A DNA stretch of 64,000 bases from Acidimicrobiaceae bacterium (GTDB taxonomy: Bacteria > Actinomycetota > Acidimicrobiia > Acidimicrobiales > Bog-793). Made by a program: the position numbers and the translations under genes. Shown one piece after another: positions 44,321 through 53,413 of this stretch (the first letter of the stretch is position 1; each line of letters opens with the position of its first letter). Location of the stretch: NCBI GenBank assembly GCA_025464005.1, contig JAODBO010000083.1:51546-115545 (forward strand). The letters are read 5' to 3'. The notes under the pieces are model-generated. The model was not told the origin of the DNA. It saw only the letters and a list, made by a program, of their open reading frames with translations, and made no database searches.

Positions 44321-45079
44321 TCAGTAGTGGATGACGCCCGGTGAGCCACCGCCCGCGGTGATCGTGTCGGCATTGATCGCGAGCGACCGCGGCGAGCAGA
44401 GAAAGACAACCACCGAGGCGACCTCCTCGGCGCTCACCATCCGGCCGAGAAGGTTTGACCCGGCCTCGGTCTGCTCGCGCCCGCTCGTGGTCACCTCCGT
44501 GCGGGTGGCGCCCGGGTGGACGACGTTCACACCGATCCCGAAGGGCGCCAGCTCGCCGGCGAGGTTGACCGTGAGCGCGGTGACCGCGACGTTGCGGGCC
44601 GACCCGACGAACGTGCCCGTTTGACGCGCCGCAAGACCGCTCACGTTGACGATCCGCCCCCAGCCCTCGCTGATCATGAGCGGCGCGACAGCCTGGACGC
44701 AGCGGAGATAGCCCATGACTTTGGTGTTCATCTCCTCGAGGAACACCTCAGTGGTCACCTCGTCGTATCGAGGTGCCGGACCCTGGCTGCCGGGCCGGGC
44801 CGCGCAGTTCACGAGGATGTCGACCCCGCCAAGCTCCGACGCGACTCGGGCGACCATCTCGCGAACCGAGACGTCGACGCGAGTGTCCACCGTCACGGCG
44901 GCCACTCGGCCACCCGAGCCCGAGGCGAGCTCCATCGCCGTGGCGACGAGGCGCGCCTCGTCGCGTGCTGCGATCGCCACATCGGCGCCCTCGAGAACGA
45001 GCTGGAGTGCGACTTGCTTGCCGATCCCCCGGCTCCCCCCGGTCACGAGCGCCCGCTTGCCTGCCAACTCGAGATCCAT
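44321..45079 (-). CDS. SDR-family protein lacking the canonical Tyr/Lys pair
   Basis: A 252-residue Rossmann-fold short-chain dehydrogenase. The cofactor motif is ALVTGGSRGIGKQVALQL; NAG-like NCAARPG and IVNVSGLAARQ follow. At the catalytic YxxxK position the sequence reads VGSARNVAVTALT, so Tyr is Gly and Lys is Asn. A group of actinobacterial SDRs shares this pattern. The start is clear: AAGGAGGAAAG precedes the ATG. Activity as an ordinary reductase is doubtful. Confidence 0.85.
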   Translation of the reverse strand: MDLELAGKRALVTGGSRGIGKQVALQLVLEGADVAIAARDEARLVATAMELASGSGGRVAAVTVDTRVDVSVREMVARVASELGGVDILVNCAARPGSQGPAPRYDEVTTEVFLEEMNTKVMGYLRCVQAVAPLMISEGWGRIVNVSGLAARQTGTFVGSARNVAVTALTVNLAGELAPFGIGVNVVHPGATRTEVTTSGREQTEAGSNLLGRMVSAEEVASVVVFLCSPRSLAINADTITAGGGSPGVIHY

Positions 45080-45186
45080 CTTTCCTCCTTGTGACGTGCT
45101 CCAGTGCGCCTCGAGGCGCACTTGCTCGCACCGTAACGTCGAGGCGCGTCGCCATGTCTCGCTGTGTTCAGCGATACGAGGACCGG

Positions 45187-45192
45187 TAGAGT
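45187..45192 (+). promoter_or_regulatory. -10 element (TAGAGT) for a leaderless start at 45200
   Basis: TAGAGT is followed by seven bases and the GTG of the small membrane protein. It fits the leaderless pattern seen elsewhere in the window. Confidence 0.45.
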
Positions 45193-45199
45193 TCGTCGC

Positions 45200-45469
45200 G
45201 TGCTTCGATGGCTGGTCCTGGCAGGCGCGCTAGCGCTCTGGTCGGCTGCTGTCCTTCATCCCGACGCGGCCCACCTCGCACTCGCACTCGCCGTCGCCGT
45301 AGCCGTCGTGGCCGCACTTCTCTCGCGCTCGAGTGCGATGAGGTCGCCCTCTGGAGCCACGCGAGCAAGCGAGGTGGGCGGCGGCGTCGAACCCTGGTCC
45401 GGGCCTGCTGCGCGAGATCACGATCACCCGGTAGTGCTTCTGGTTCTCCTGTCCAAGCCTCGGCGTTGA
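45200..45469 (+). CDS. Small membrane protein upstream of the YidC paralogue (DUF6412-like)
   Basis: An 89-residue protein with two hydrophobic helices (residues about 4-17 and 25-44) and a soluble C terminus. Small proteins of the DUF6412 group stand before a second YidC in other actinobacteria; this one fits by position and layout, but sequence similarity is weak. The GTG start has a leaderless -10 element. It precedes the yidC-like gene by 66 bases. Confidence 0.5.
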   Translation: MLRWLVLAGALALWSAAVLHPDAAHLALALAVAVAVVAALLSRSSAMRSPSGATRASEVGGGVEPWSGPAARDHDHPVVLLVLLSKPRR

Positions 45470-45535
45470 GTCGAGCGGCGGCCCCACGAGGCCGTCGCCC
45501 CGACCCGTTCGCTTCGAGACAGATAGGAGAGCTCC

Positions 45536-46442
45536 GTGCTCGTTTCCTCGTTCGCTTTTGCGATCGGCCAGATCGCACACCCATTCTTCGTCGCCTTCGC
45601 TTGGCTCCTCGCCCAGTGCTATGCCCTTGTCCCGAGCTACGCGATCGCGATCTCACTGCTCACGATCGCGGTGATGGTCGTCGTGTCTCCGATCACCAGC
45701 CGCGCCACCCGGTCGATGATGAAGATGCAGCTGCTCGCTCCGGAGTTGAAAGCGCTCCGGACGAAGTACGCGACGACGGCGGGCATGAGCGCGCAGGAGC
45801 GCCAGGAAGCGCGCCAGGCTCTCAACGACGAAATGTTGGCCCTCTACAGGGCAAACGACGTGAGCCCTACCGGTGGATGTCTGCCGATACTGCTCCAGCT
45901 CCCGATCTTCTGGATCCTCTACGGGACGATCCGTGGCCTCATCCACAGCGCGGGAAGGGGAACGTCGCTGCACGCCGCACCGCTCTACGTCTCGCACACG
46001 AGCCGCATCTACCGCGACATCGTCCACGCCGTGGCCGGCCATCTGACTTCGTTCGGGATGAACCTCGCGGACTCGCTGCGCACGGGCGGACTGGGCTGGT
46101 CCCAACGGGGCCCGTACCTGGCTCTCGTACTGCTCGCCGTCGGGCTGCAGTACCTGCAGATGAAGCAGCTGAGCGGCCGCAATCGCAATCCGGACGCGAG
46201 CTCGGTGCCCGCGGATGCGCAGAGTGCAGTGGGTCTTCCCGATCGTCTTCTCCGCGATCTACTTCTCCGTCCCGGCCGGAGTCAACGTCTACTTCGTCGT
46301 CTCGAGCCTCTTCCGTATCGCTCAGCAGGAGCTGATCTACCGACACGGCGCGCGTGTCGGTCGCTCGATCGGGAGGCGCGTCTCGTCCGTAGTACACAAG
46401 GCGACCCGGGCACCCCAATGGCGCGGCGACATTGGCTCGTGA
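45536..46442 (+). pseudogene. YidC/Oxa1-type membrane insertase with C-terminal frameshift
   Basis: The frame from the GTG at 45536 (after AGGAG) encodes a YidC-like N terminus: PSYAIAISLLTIAVMVVVSPI, MQLLAPELKALRTKYATTAG, GCLPILLQLPIFWILYGTIRGL and YLALVLLAVGLQYLQMKQL. After residue about 222 it leaves homology. The +1 frame from about 46203 continues it exactly (MRRVQWVFPIVFSAIYFSVP, then VYFVVSSLFRIAQQELIYRH) to 46442. One extra base around 46202-46217 explains this. It is either a real frameshift in a paralogue, or a sequencing error. The main YidC should lie elsewhere in the genome. Confidence 0.82.
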
Positions 46443-46451
46443 GCATGCGTG

Positions 46452-47222
46452 TCAACCGAGCCGGCCGGTGAGGTAGGCCTCGGTCCGCGCGTCCTTCGGC
46501 TCGGTGAACAGCTTCACCGTCGGCGACACCTCGATCACCCGTCCCGGGCCACCGGCACGGTTGTTGCTGAGAAATACCGTCGAGTCGCTGACGCGCGCGG
46601 CCTGTTGGAGATCGTGGGTGACCACGATGATCGTGTAGGTCGCCGAGAGCTCCTTGAGCAGCGCCTCGATGGCCAGTGTCGAGATCGGGTCGAGGGCGGA
46701 GCAGGGCTCGTCCATGAGCAGGACGTCAGGCTCCACCGCGATGGCGCGCGCGATGCACAGCCGCTGCTGCTGGCCCCCCGAGAGCCCGACGGCGGGCCGG
46801 CGGAGCCGGTCGGGGATCTCCTCCCACAAGCCGACGAGCCGCAGGACCCGCTCGGCGGCGTGCTCGAGGACGGAGCGCTTGCGGACGCCGTTGAAGGCCA
46901 ACCCGCTGGAGGCGTTCTCGAGGATCGTCATGTTCGGGAAGGGGTTCGGCGCCTGGAAGACCATCCCCGCCGAGCGCCGAAGGGTCGCGGGGTCCACGCG
47001 TGGCGCGTAGATCTCCTCGCCGTCGAGCAGCACCTGTCCCTCGAGGCGACTCCCGCGAGTCTCCTCGTGCATCCGGTTGATCACCCTGAGCAGCGTCGAC
47101 TTGCCGGAGCCGGACGGGCCGATGAGCGCCGTGACGCTGAGCGACGGCACCGTGAACGAGACGTCCTCGAGCACCAGCTGATCGTCGAACCACGCGCTCA
47201 CTTGGCGCACCTCGATCTCCAT
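46452..47222 (-). CDS. pstB: Phosphate ABC transporter ATP-binding protein
   Basis: A 256-residue ABC ATPase. Walker A is GPSGSGKSTLLRVINRM, the Q-loop is GMVFQAPNPFPNMTILEN, the signature is LSGGQQQRLCIARAIA and Walker B is VLLMDEPCSALDPIS. It powers phosphate uptake through PstA/PstC. The ATG overlaps the pstA stop (TGATG). No phoU follows; the next gene is the frameshifted yidC in the opposite orientation. Confidence 0.92.
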   Translation of the reverse strand: MEIEVRQVSAWFDDQLVLEDVSFTVPSLSVTALIGPSGSGKSTLLRVINRMHEETRGSRLEGQVLLDGEEIYAPRVDPATLRRSAGMVFQAPNPFPNMTILENASSGLAFNGVRKRSVLEHAAERVLRLVGLWEEIPDRLRRPAVGLSGGQQQRLCIARAIAVEPDVLLMDEPCSALDPISTLAIEALLKELSATYTIIVVTHDLQQAARVSDSTVFLSNNRAGGPGRVIEVSPTVKLFTEPKDARTEAYLTGRLG

Positions 47223-48259
47223 CACGCCGGCCCCGGACGAACGGGAGGTCGCGGGCGGTTGCGGACCGACCGGACCGAGACGTTCGGTCGTCCGAGGTAG
47301 GCGCGCGGGGAGGGGTCGACAGTGCCGCGGCGGCCGAGGAGCAGAGCGACGGCGAAGCGCGCGCCCACGTTCAACAGGAGGACGAGCAGCAAGAGGACGA
47401 GCGCCGCCCCCCAAGCGGTCTGCTGGAGGTCGGGATAGGCCTGGATGCCATCCAGGTACACGAGCAGCGGGAGCGAGTTCATCGGATGGAGCGGCGAGGT
47501 GACGAGGTACTGGCTACCGATGGTGGTGAACAACAGTGGCGCCGTCTCCGCGGCCGCCTGCGCGGTGCCGAGGAGGGCGGCGGTCAGGATTCCGGGCATC
47601 GCTGCGGGAAGAACGACCCGCATCAGGACCGCCGAGCGGCGCGCGCCGAGCGCGAGCGCTGCGGCCGGGACGTCGCGCGGGACGCCTCTGATGGCCTGCT
47701 CGCTCGCTCGCATGACGAGCGGGACGATGATCACCGCCAGCGCGAAGGAGGCGGCTGCACCGCTGAAGGTCCCCGTCGTCGCGACCACGACCGTGTAGGC
47801 GAATATCCCGATGATGAGCGACGGGATGCCGGCGAGGACGTCCGCGGCGAAGCGGACACGACTCGCCGTCCGACTCTCGGCATCCGCGAGCCAGACCGCA
47901 CAGGCGAGCGCGAACGGAATGCCGACGCCCGCGGCGATGCCGTCGATGATCAGCGAGCCGACGATCGCGTTGAGGATGCCTCCACCGGGTATCCCCGCCG
48001 GGGTCGGCATGTGCGTGAAGAACGCCACCGACCACGCGCCGATCCCTCGTCGGGCGGTGTAGCCGACGATCGCGACGAGCGGCACGAGCGCGAGCACGAG
48101 CGCTCCGGCCGACAGCACTGCCATCGCCCGAGCGACGCGCCGGCGGCGGCGCAACGAGTGCCGGGCGACCTGGCGCACCGCCTCACGCCGCTCGATCGCG
48201 CCGAGCGCAGCGCCATAGGAGGAGACCGCCTGCCTGGCCGCGCCGAAAGCCACCGTCAC
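47222..48259 (-). CDS. pstA: Phosphate ABC transporter permease PstA
   Basis: A 345-residue permease with about six membrane helices and the EAA-loop-like region EQAIRGVPRDVPAAALALGA. N-terminal residues 1-50 are basic and cytoplasmic. The GTG start overlaps the pstC stop by four bases (GTGA). The longer ORF upstream lies inside pstC and was discarded. A C-terminal Pro/Arg-rich tail of about 30 residues follows the last helix. Confidence 0.9.
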   Translation of the reverse strand: MTVAFGAARQAVSSYGAALGAIERREAVRQVARHSLRRRRRVARAMAVLSAGALVLALVPLVAIVGYTARRGIGAWSVAFFTHMPTPAGIPGGGILNAIVGSLIIDGIAAGVGIPFALACAVWLADAESRTASRVRFAADVLAGIPSLIIGIFAYTVVVATTGTFSGAAASFALAVIIVPLVMRASEQAIRGVPRDVPAAALALGARRSAVLMRVVLPAAMPGILTAALLGTAQAAAETAPLLFTTIGSQYLVTSPLHPMNSLPLLVYLDGIQAYPDLQQTAWGAALVLLLLVLLLNVGARFAVALLLGRRGTVDPSPRAYLGRPNVSVRSVRNRPRPPVRPGPA

Positions 48260-49206
48260 GAGGCCGCGACGCGCTGGCGCACGAGCGAGCCTCGGAGCGT
48301 CGCACGTACGAGAAGGCGAGCGCCGGCGTTCACGATCACCGATACGAGCATGAGCAGCACGCCGATGAAGACGAGCGCCGACGCGTGGAAGGGCTCCGTC
48401 GCCGCGGTGAACTCGCTGGCGATGACCGAGGTCATCGTGTCGGCCGGGGCGAAGAGCGAGTGGGCGAACGCGGGGTTGTTGCCTATGACCATGGTGATCG
48501 CGACCGTCTCGCCGATCGCCCGGCCCATGGCGAGCGTGGCCGCCCCGAGCACACCCGTCCGCGCTGCCGGCAGAGCGACTCGCGTCAGCGCCTGCCAACG
48601 AGTCGCACCGAGGGCGAGCGCGCCCTCGACCCGGTCGTCTGGCACCGCCGCAAGCACGTCTCGGGTCACCGCGACCATGGTCGGCAGCACCATCATCGAC
48701 AGTACGAGGCTCCCGAGCAGCAAGCCGATCCCCAGATCCGGGCCACCAGCGATGCCCGTGCTCCCGAGAGCCGCGTGGAGCGCCGGCTCGAGGATCGTGC
48801 GCACGAACGGCGCGCCGACCTGCAGGCCCCACAGCCCGTAGACCACGCTCGGGACGCCCGCCATCAGCTCGATTGCCGTCGAGAGCATCGACCGCAGCCT
48901 CGGCCGAACGAATCCGACGAGAAAGAGAGCGCATCCGAGCCCGATCGGCACGACGACGACCATGGCGAGCGCCGTCGTCTCGATCGTGCCGACGAGGAAC
49001 GTCAGCGCGCCGAGCCGGACCGCCTGAGGATCCCACACGGTGCCGGTGAGCAGCCCCGTCCCGAAGTGGCCGATCGCTGGGGCGGCGCCCGTGCCAAGCG
49101 AGATGACGATCGCGAGCAGCAGCGCGCCGAAGACCATCACGGCGAGTCGCGGACTGGCGCGCAGCACTCGATGGCTCAGCGGCCGTCGCCTCCCTCTCGT
49201 TCGCAT
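48256..49206 (-). CDS. pstC: Phosphate ABC transporter permease PstC
   Basis: A 316-residue permease with about six helices. Characteristic segments are FLVGTIETTALAMVVVVPIG, IELMAGVPSVVYGLWGL, VLAAVPDDRVEGALALGATRW and AMGRAIGETVAITMVIGNNP. It forms the membrane channel with PstA. The ATG follows AGAGGGAGG-like sequence only weakly. It lies 14 bases after pstS. Confidence 0.92.
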   Translation of the reverse strand: MRTRGRRRPLSHRVLRASPRLAVMVFGALLLAIVISLGTGAAPAIGHFGTGLLTGTVWDPQAVRLGALTFLVGTIETTALAMVVVVPIGLGCALFLVGFVRPRLRSMLSTAIELMAGVPSVVYGLWGLQVGAPFVRTILEPALHAALGSTGIAGGPDLGIGLLLGSLVLSMMVLPTMVAVTRDVLAAVPDDRVEGALALGATRWQALTRVALPAARTGVLGAATLAMGRAIGETVAITMVIGNNPAFAHSLFAPADTMTSVIASEFTAATEPFHASALVFIGVLLMLVSVIVNAGARLLVRATLRGSLVRQRVAAS

Positions 49207-49220
49207 CTCAGCAGCGCGGA

Positions 49221-50327
49221 TCAGTCGGCAAGCGCTACGCCACCGGGACCGGTCATCTCGGCGAGCACCGCGTGAGCTTCCGCTCGAACGCCGGAGGGCA
49301 GCGGGACGTAGTTGAGGGAGCCCGCGATCGACTGGGCCTGCCCCGTCAGCCAGACGAAGAGCGCCTGGAGCGCCTGGCCCGACTTGACGCTCGTCGCGCG
49401 CTGGTGCAGGAGAAGCCAGCTGTAGCCGGCGATCGGGTAGCTGTTCGCTCCGGGCTCGTCGACGATGCCGAAGTTCGTGGCGCTGACCTTCGACTTGTGG
49501 GCTGCGTCCGCCGCGACGGTGGCGAGCGAAGGGGTGATGAAGTTGCCGGCTCGATTCTGCAGCGAGAAGAACGAGAAGTGGTCCTCGACCGCGTACGCGA
49601 GCTCGACGTAGCCGATGGCGCCGGGGATCTCGTGCACCAGCCCGGCGACTCCGGCGTTTCCCTGGCCGCCGACACCGGTCGGCCAGGCGATCGACTTCGA
49701 CACGCCCGGCCCGCGCGCCCAGGCCGAGGACGTGTCGGCGAGGTAGCTCGCGAAGATGTACGTAGTGCCGCTGCCGTCGGAGCGGTGGACGACCGTGATC
49801 GCCTCGTCGGGCAGGCGAACCCCGGGATTGAGCCCAGCGATGCGCGGGTCGTTCCACTGGCGGATCTTGCCGAGGAAGATATCGCCGAGGATCGTCCCGC
49901 TCATCTTCAACCGGACCTTGACTCCGGCGAGGTTGTAGGCGACGGCCTCACCTCCGAGGTCGACGGGGACCTGCAGCGTCGGTCCTCCGGACGTGTGCGC
50001 CACCTCGCTCGAGGACATCGGGACGTCGGTGGCCCCGAAGGCGACCGTCCCCTGCTGGAACTGTTGTATGCCGCCCCCACTACCGATGGCGGCGTAGTCG
50101 ACCCGCAACCCCGGATGGGCGTTGCCGTACTCGTAGAAGGCCTTCGTGAAGAACGGGGCGTCGAAGGTGGAGCCGGCTCCGGTGATGGCGAGCGAGGCGC
50201 TCGACGGCCTCGCGGCCCCAGCCGCCGGGGAGGAGAGACCGAACGTGACCAGAAGCGCCCCCACGCACAGCAGAGAACCCGCAGATGAGGCCAGCACCTT
50301 CGTTCGAGACACGGTTACAACCTTCAC
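49221..50327 (-). CDS. pstS: Phosphate-binding protein PstS
   Basis: A 368-residue periplasmic-type binding protein. A signal peptide (residues about 10-38, ending SSPAAGAA) precedes the mature domain. Phosphate-binding features are GAGSTFDAPFFTKAFYEYG, GSGGGIQQFQQGTVAFGATD and VVHRSDGSGTTYIFASYL. A lipobox Cys is not seen at the expected place, so it may be secreted or wall-bound rather than a lipoprotein. The start is a GTG at 50327, a later GTG at 50312 being possible. First gene of pstSCAB. Confidence 0.9.
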   Translation of the reverse strand: MKVVTVSRTKVLASSAGSLLCVGALLVTFGLSSPAAGAARPSSASLAITGAGSTFDAPFFTKAFYEYGNAHPGLRVDYAAIGSGGGIQQFQQGTVAFGATDVPMSSSEVAHTSGGPTLQVPVDLGGEAVAYNLAGVKVRLKMSGTILGDIFLGKIRQWNDPRIAGLNPGVRLPDEAITVVHRSDGSGTTYIFASYLADTSSAWARGPGVSKSIAWPTGVGGQGNAGVAGLVHEIPGAIGYVELAYAVEDHFSFFSLQNRAGNFITPSLATVAADAAHKSKVSATNFGIVDEPGANSYPIAGYSWLLLHQRATSVKSGQALQALFVWLTGQAQSIAGSLNYVPLPSGVRAEAHAVLAEMTGPGGVALAD

Positions 50328-50372
50328 TCGGGGACGCTGCTCCCCCTTTAAAGCGACCACCCAGCAGCGCCG

Positions 50373-50414
50373 ATTTACAGCTTGTGGCGGCATCCAGGTG
50401 GACGTTTGGTGAAT
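50373..50414 (-). promoter_or_regulatory. Candidate PHO box and -10 for pstS
   Basis: On the minus strand ATTCACC and GTCCACC (50408-50414 and 50397-50403) stand 11 bases apart, the spacing of actinobacterial PhoP direct repeats (consensus GTTCACC). TGTAAAT about 17 bases downstream could be the -10. The match fits phosphate-starvation control of pst. Confidence 0.5.
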
Positions 50415-50485
50415 TTCTCGCGCCCGTGCAGGTAGTGGGCGCGTAGAGGCTCAAGGTCGGGCCCTAGCTTGCCGAGACGGTAAGG

Positions 50486-52663
50486 GTGCTCATCGAGGAC
50501 GAGAGGCGCGACCCTCCGCGCTCGAGGAGGGCCGGCGCGAGGCGACCCGGCACCGTCCCCGGCTCGAGCGGGGGGCAGTCCCTCGGAGATCTTGCGATCG
50601 AGCGGGAGATCCTTGCGGACGAGACCCCGTGCGCGGCGATCGACGAGTGGTTCCGGGCAGGGACGGCCCGGCGCAGCCTCGTCGTCGCCGGCCCGAGCCG
50701 CCCCGTGCTCGTCAATCGCTCCGCCTTCTACGAGGCGCTCGCCGGGCGGCTCGGCTACGGCTGGTCCCTCTTCCACGATGCACCGCTCGCCAAGCTCCTC
50801 GACCGAGTCGCGCCGGGCCCCGTGCTGCCGGCAAGCACGTCGCTCACCGAGGCCGGCCTCACGCTCCTCTCCGGCGGCCAGGTCGACAGCGACCAGGACG
50901 TCATGGTCGTCTGGCGCGACGGCCGGGTCGGCACCCTCGCGGTCGCCATCGTGCTCGCCGAGCTCGTGAAGGTCCACTCGGACCAGGTAGCGAAGCTCGC
51001 GACGAGCGAGAGTCGCTTCCGATCGCTCGTGCAGAACAGCTTCGACCTTCTGCTGCTGCTGGACGGCAGGGGGATGATCACCGACGTCGGTCCCTCCGAG
51101 GAGCGGATCTCGGGGACGCGGCCCGACGAGGTGATCGGGACGAGCGTGCTCGATCGCGTCCACCCCGAGGACCGCCTGGCGCTCAGCGGCCTGCTCGCCA
51201 CGAGCCTCGCCAGCCCGGGACTCGACCTCGGTGGCCAGTTCCGCCAACGCCGCGCGTCGGGCGGTTGGGGCTGGTTCGAGATGCGGGTGCGCAACCTCCT
51301 CGAAGATCCCGCGGTCTCCGGGGTCGTCGTCAACTATCGCGACGTCACCGAGGCAAAGCAGCTCGAGGACCGGCTGCGCTACGCGGCGCTCCACGACAGC
51401 TTGACCGGACTGCCGAATCGGGCGTTCATCGTCGAGCGGGGCGCGGCGCTCCTACGCAAGTCGCGCGACCGCGGCGTCGTGCCCGGCCTGCTCTTCGTCG
51501 ACCTGGACGCGTTCAAGGACGTGAACGACACGCTCGGTCACAGCGCCGGCGACGAGCTGCTCCGTCACGTCGCGGCACGGCTCGCCAGCGTCCTTCGGGC
51601 CTCGGACCTCGTCGGGCGCCTCGGCGGGGACGAGTTCGTCGTGGTCGTCGAGGGGGGCATCGGCCACCGCGGGCCGGAGGCGGTCGCCAGGCGGATCCTC
51701 GAGCTGTTCGCGGCGCCCTTCCAGCTCGGAAACAAAGAGCACACCATCACTGCCTCGATCGGGATCGCCCTCGGCGCGGCGGGGAACATCGCCGACCTCC
51801 TGCAACAGTCGGACATCGCTCTCTACGAGGCGAAGCAGCAAGGCAGAAACTGCGCCGTCGTCTTCGCACCCGAGATGCAAGGCAGGATCGAGAACCGCCT
51901 CGCCCTCGAGTCCGAGCTCTTCCACGCGGCGGGATCCGGACAGTTCTTCCTGCTCTACCAGCCGGTGTTCGATCTCGACTCGCTAAAGGCGACGGGGATG
52001 GAGGCGCTCTTGCGCTGGCAGCACCCGGAGCAGGGCACGATCGTCCCCGACGTCTTCATTCCGGTGCTCGAGTCGACGGGACTGATCGTCGAGGTCGGCC
52101 GGTTCGTGCTGCGCGAAGCCTGCAACCAGGCAGCGGCGTGGATGCGCCAAGGCCGGCGAGTCGACGTCTCGATCAACCTCTCCGCCTGCCAGCTCGAGAA
52201 GGAGGACCTCGTGGACGACGTGGCCGAGGCGTTGCGAGCAAGTGGCGCCGACCCCTCGTGCATCATTCTCGAGATCACCGAGTCCACCCTCATGCAGGAC
52301 GTCGACGCGACGAGCGAACGCCTGGCCGCGCTTCGCGCCCTCGGCCTGCGCCTCGCGATCGACGACTTCGGGACCGGCTACTCCTCCCTCTCCTACCTCC
52401 GGGGCTTCGCCGTCGACATCTTGAAGATCGACAAGTCCTTCGTCGCCTCGCTCGGCGACTCCCCGCGCAGCGCCGCACTCGTCCGTACGCTCCTGCAGCT
52501 CGGCCGGGATCTCGGGATGGAGACCGTAGCGGAAGGAGTCGAGCGCGAGGAGCAGCTCAGGCTGCTGCGCGAGGAGGGCTGCAACAAGGTGCAGGGCTTC
52601 TTGCTCGGCCGGCCGGTACTCGCGAGCGAGGCCGCCAGCCTCCTCGACATCCCACCGGACTGA
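50486..52663 (+). CDS. CBS-like/PAS/GGDEF/EAL cyclic-di-GMP protein
   Basis: A 725-residue bifunctional c-di-GMP enzyme. A CBS-like N terminus (RSLVVAGPSRPVLVNRSAFY) is followed by a PAS domain near residues 170-290 (RFRSLVQNSFDLLLLLDGRG). The GGDEF domain lies near 295-455, with intact RLGGDEF and an RASD inhibitory site. The EAL domain lies near 475-715 (MEALLRW, INLSACQ, EITEST, DDFGTGYSS, KIDKSFV, ETVAEGVE). Both catalytic domains look active. GTG start. It diverges from pstS, so phosphate and c-di-GMP signals may be linked, an inference from position only. Confidence 0.9.
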   Translation: MLIEDERRDPPRSRRAGARRPGTVPGSSGGQSLGDLAIEREILADETPCAAIDEWFRAGTARRSLVVAGPSRPVLVNRSAFYEALAGRLGYGWSLFHDAPLAKLLDRVAPGPVLPASTSLTEAGLTLLSGGQVDSDQDVMVVWRDGRVGTLAVAIVLAELVKVHSDQVAKLATSESRFRSLVQNSFDLLLLLDGRGMITDVGPSEERISGTRPDEVIGTSVLDRVHPEDRLALSGLLATSLASPGLDLGGQFRQRRASGGWGWFEMRVRNLLEDPAVSGVVVNYRDVTEAKQLEDRLRYAALHDSLTGLPNRAFIVERGAALLRKSRDRGVVPGLLFVDLDAFKDVNDTLGHSAGDELLRHVAARLASVLRASDLVGRLGGDEFVVVVEGGIGHRGPEAVARRILELFAAPFQLGNKEHTITASIGIALGAAGNIADLLQQSDIALYEAKQQGRNCAVVFAPEMQGRIENRLALESELFHAAGSGQFFLLYQPVFDLDSLKATGMEALLRWQHPEQGTIVPDVFIPVLESTGLIVEVGRFVLREACNQAAAWMRQGRRVDVSINLSACQLEKEDLVDDVAEALRASGADPSCIILEITESTLMQDVDATSERLAALRALGLRLAIDDFGTGYSSLSYLRGFAVDILKIDKSFVASLGDSPRSAALVRTLLQLGRDLGMETVAEGVEREEQLRLLREEGCNKVQGFLLGRPVLASEAASLLDIPPD

Positions 52664-52714
52664 TGTCCCGCGGCCCGAGGGCGCCACGAGACCCGTTGGG
52701 ACGCCGCCGTATAG

Positions 52715-53413
52715 CTAGGCGGAGAAGGTCGCTTTAGCGAGCACGGTGCCGGCCGGCGTGACCACCTGAGCCGAGCGCAGCTGGTCGGCACGGACGGGCA
52801 GGCCGCTCGCCCACGATCCGCTCCCCGAGCTTGTGATCCAGAACGAGCCGAGCTGCACCGTCTTGCCAGACGCAGTCGTCACCTCGCAGATGACCTCGCT
52901 TCCCGCCGGCATGCCCTGCACAGTCATGAGCATCCAAGACCTGCTCGTGCCAAAGGCGTAGACATCCCCCCGCACGTGTCCAGCGGACGTGAGCTCGGCT
53001 ACGTGTAGGTTTGGCTCCGTCGCGGGAGCGATCGCGTTGGTGACCGTCCTCGACGGTCCGGTCGTCGCGATGCTTCGACCCGAGACGAACGCCGCGACCA
53101 GCGCGACGGCGGCCGCGGCGAGGGCCATCCCGATGCGCGTGCCGCGCCGGCTCATGAGGCTGAGACGGCGCGGCTCGCCTTGGATCCGCTCCAGCACCCG
53201 CAGCTCGAAGCCGGCGGACGGCTCGGCGGTGGGTCCCTCGACCATCAGTCTGTCAGCCACCACCGCCAGCTCGGCCAGCTCGTTCGCACACCGCTCGCAT
53301 CCCTCGAGGTGGGCGAGAACCCGGGCGCGCTCCTCCCCGGTAAGGATCCCGAGCGCGAGCTCAGAAAGCTCGTCTCGGGTCCCGTCGCAGATCGACACGT
53401 CGTCGCCGTTCAC
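52715..53413 (-). CDS. Anti-sigma factor (RskA-like, zinc-finger type)
   Basis: A 232-residue membrane anti-sigma factor. The N-terminal zinc anti-sigma motif is ARVLAHLEGCERCANELAEL (HxxxCxxC) near residue 35. One membrane helix (about 96-114) and a C-terminal extracytoplasmic domain with SGSWASGLPVRADQ follow, as in RskA. The GTG start overlaps the sigma gene stop by four bases, the typical sigma/anti-sigma arrangement. It should hold the sigma factor inactive until an envelope signal leads to its proteolysis. Confidence 0.88.
   Translation of the reverse strand: MNGDDVSICDGTRDELSELALGILTGEERARVLAHLEGCERCANELAELAVVADRLMVEGPTAEPSAGFELRVLERIQGEPRRLSLMSRRGTRIGMALAAAAVALVAAFVSGRSIATTGPSRTVTNAIAPATEPNLHVAELTSAGHVRGDVYAFGTSRSWMLMTVQGMPAGSEVICEVTTASGKTVQLGSFWITSSGSGSWASGLPVRADQLRSAQVVTPAGTVLAKATFSA

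Noticed and set aside
48260..49036. Upstream part of the long pstA frame.
   Set aside because: It overlaps pstC in another frame and has no membrane protein features.
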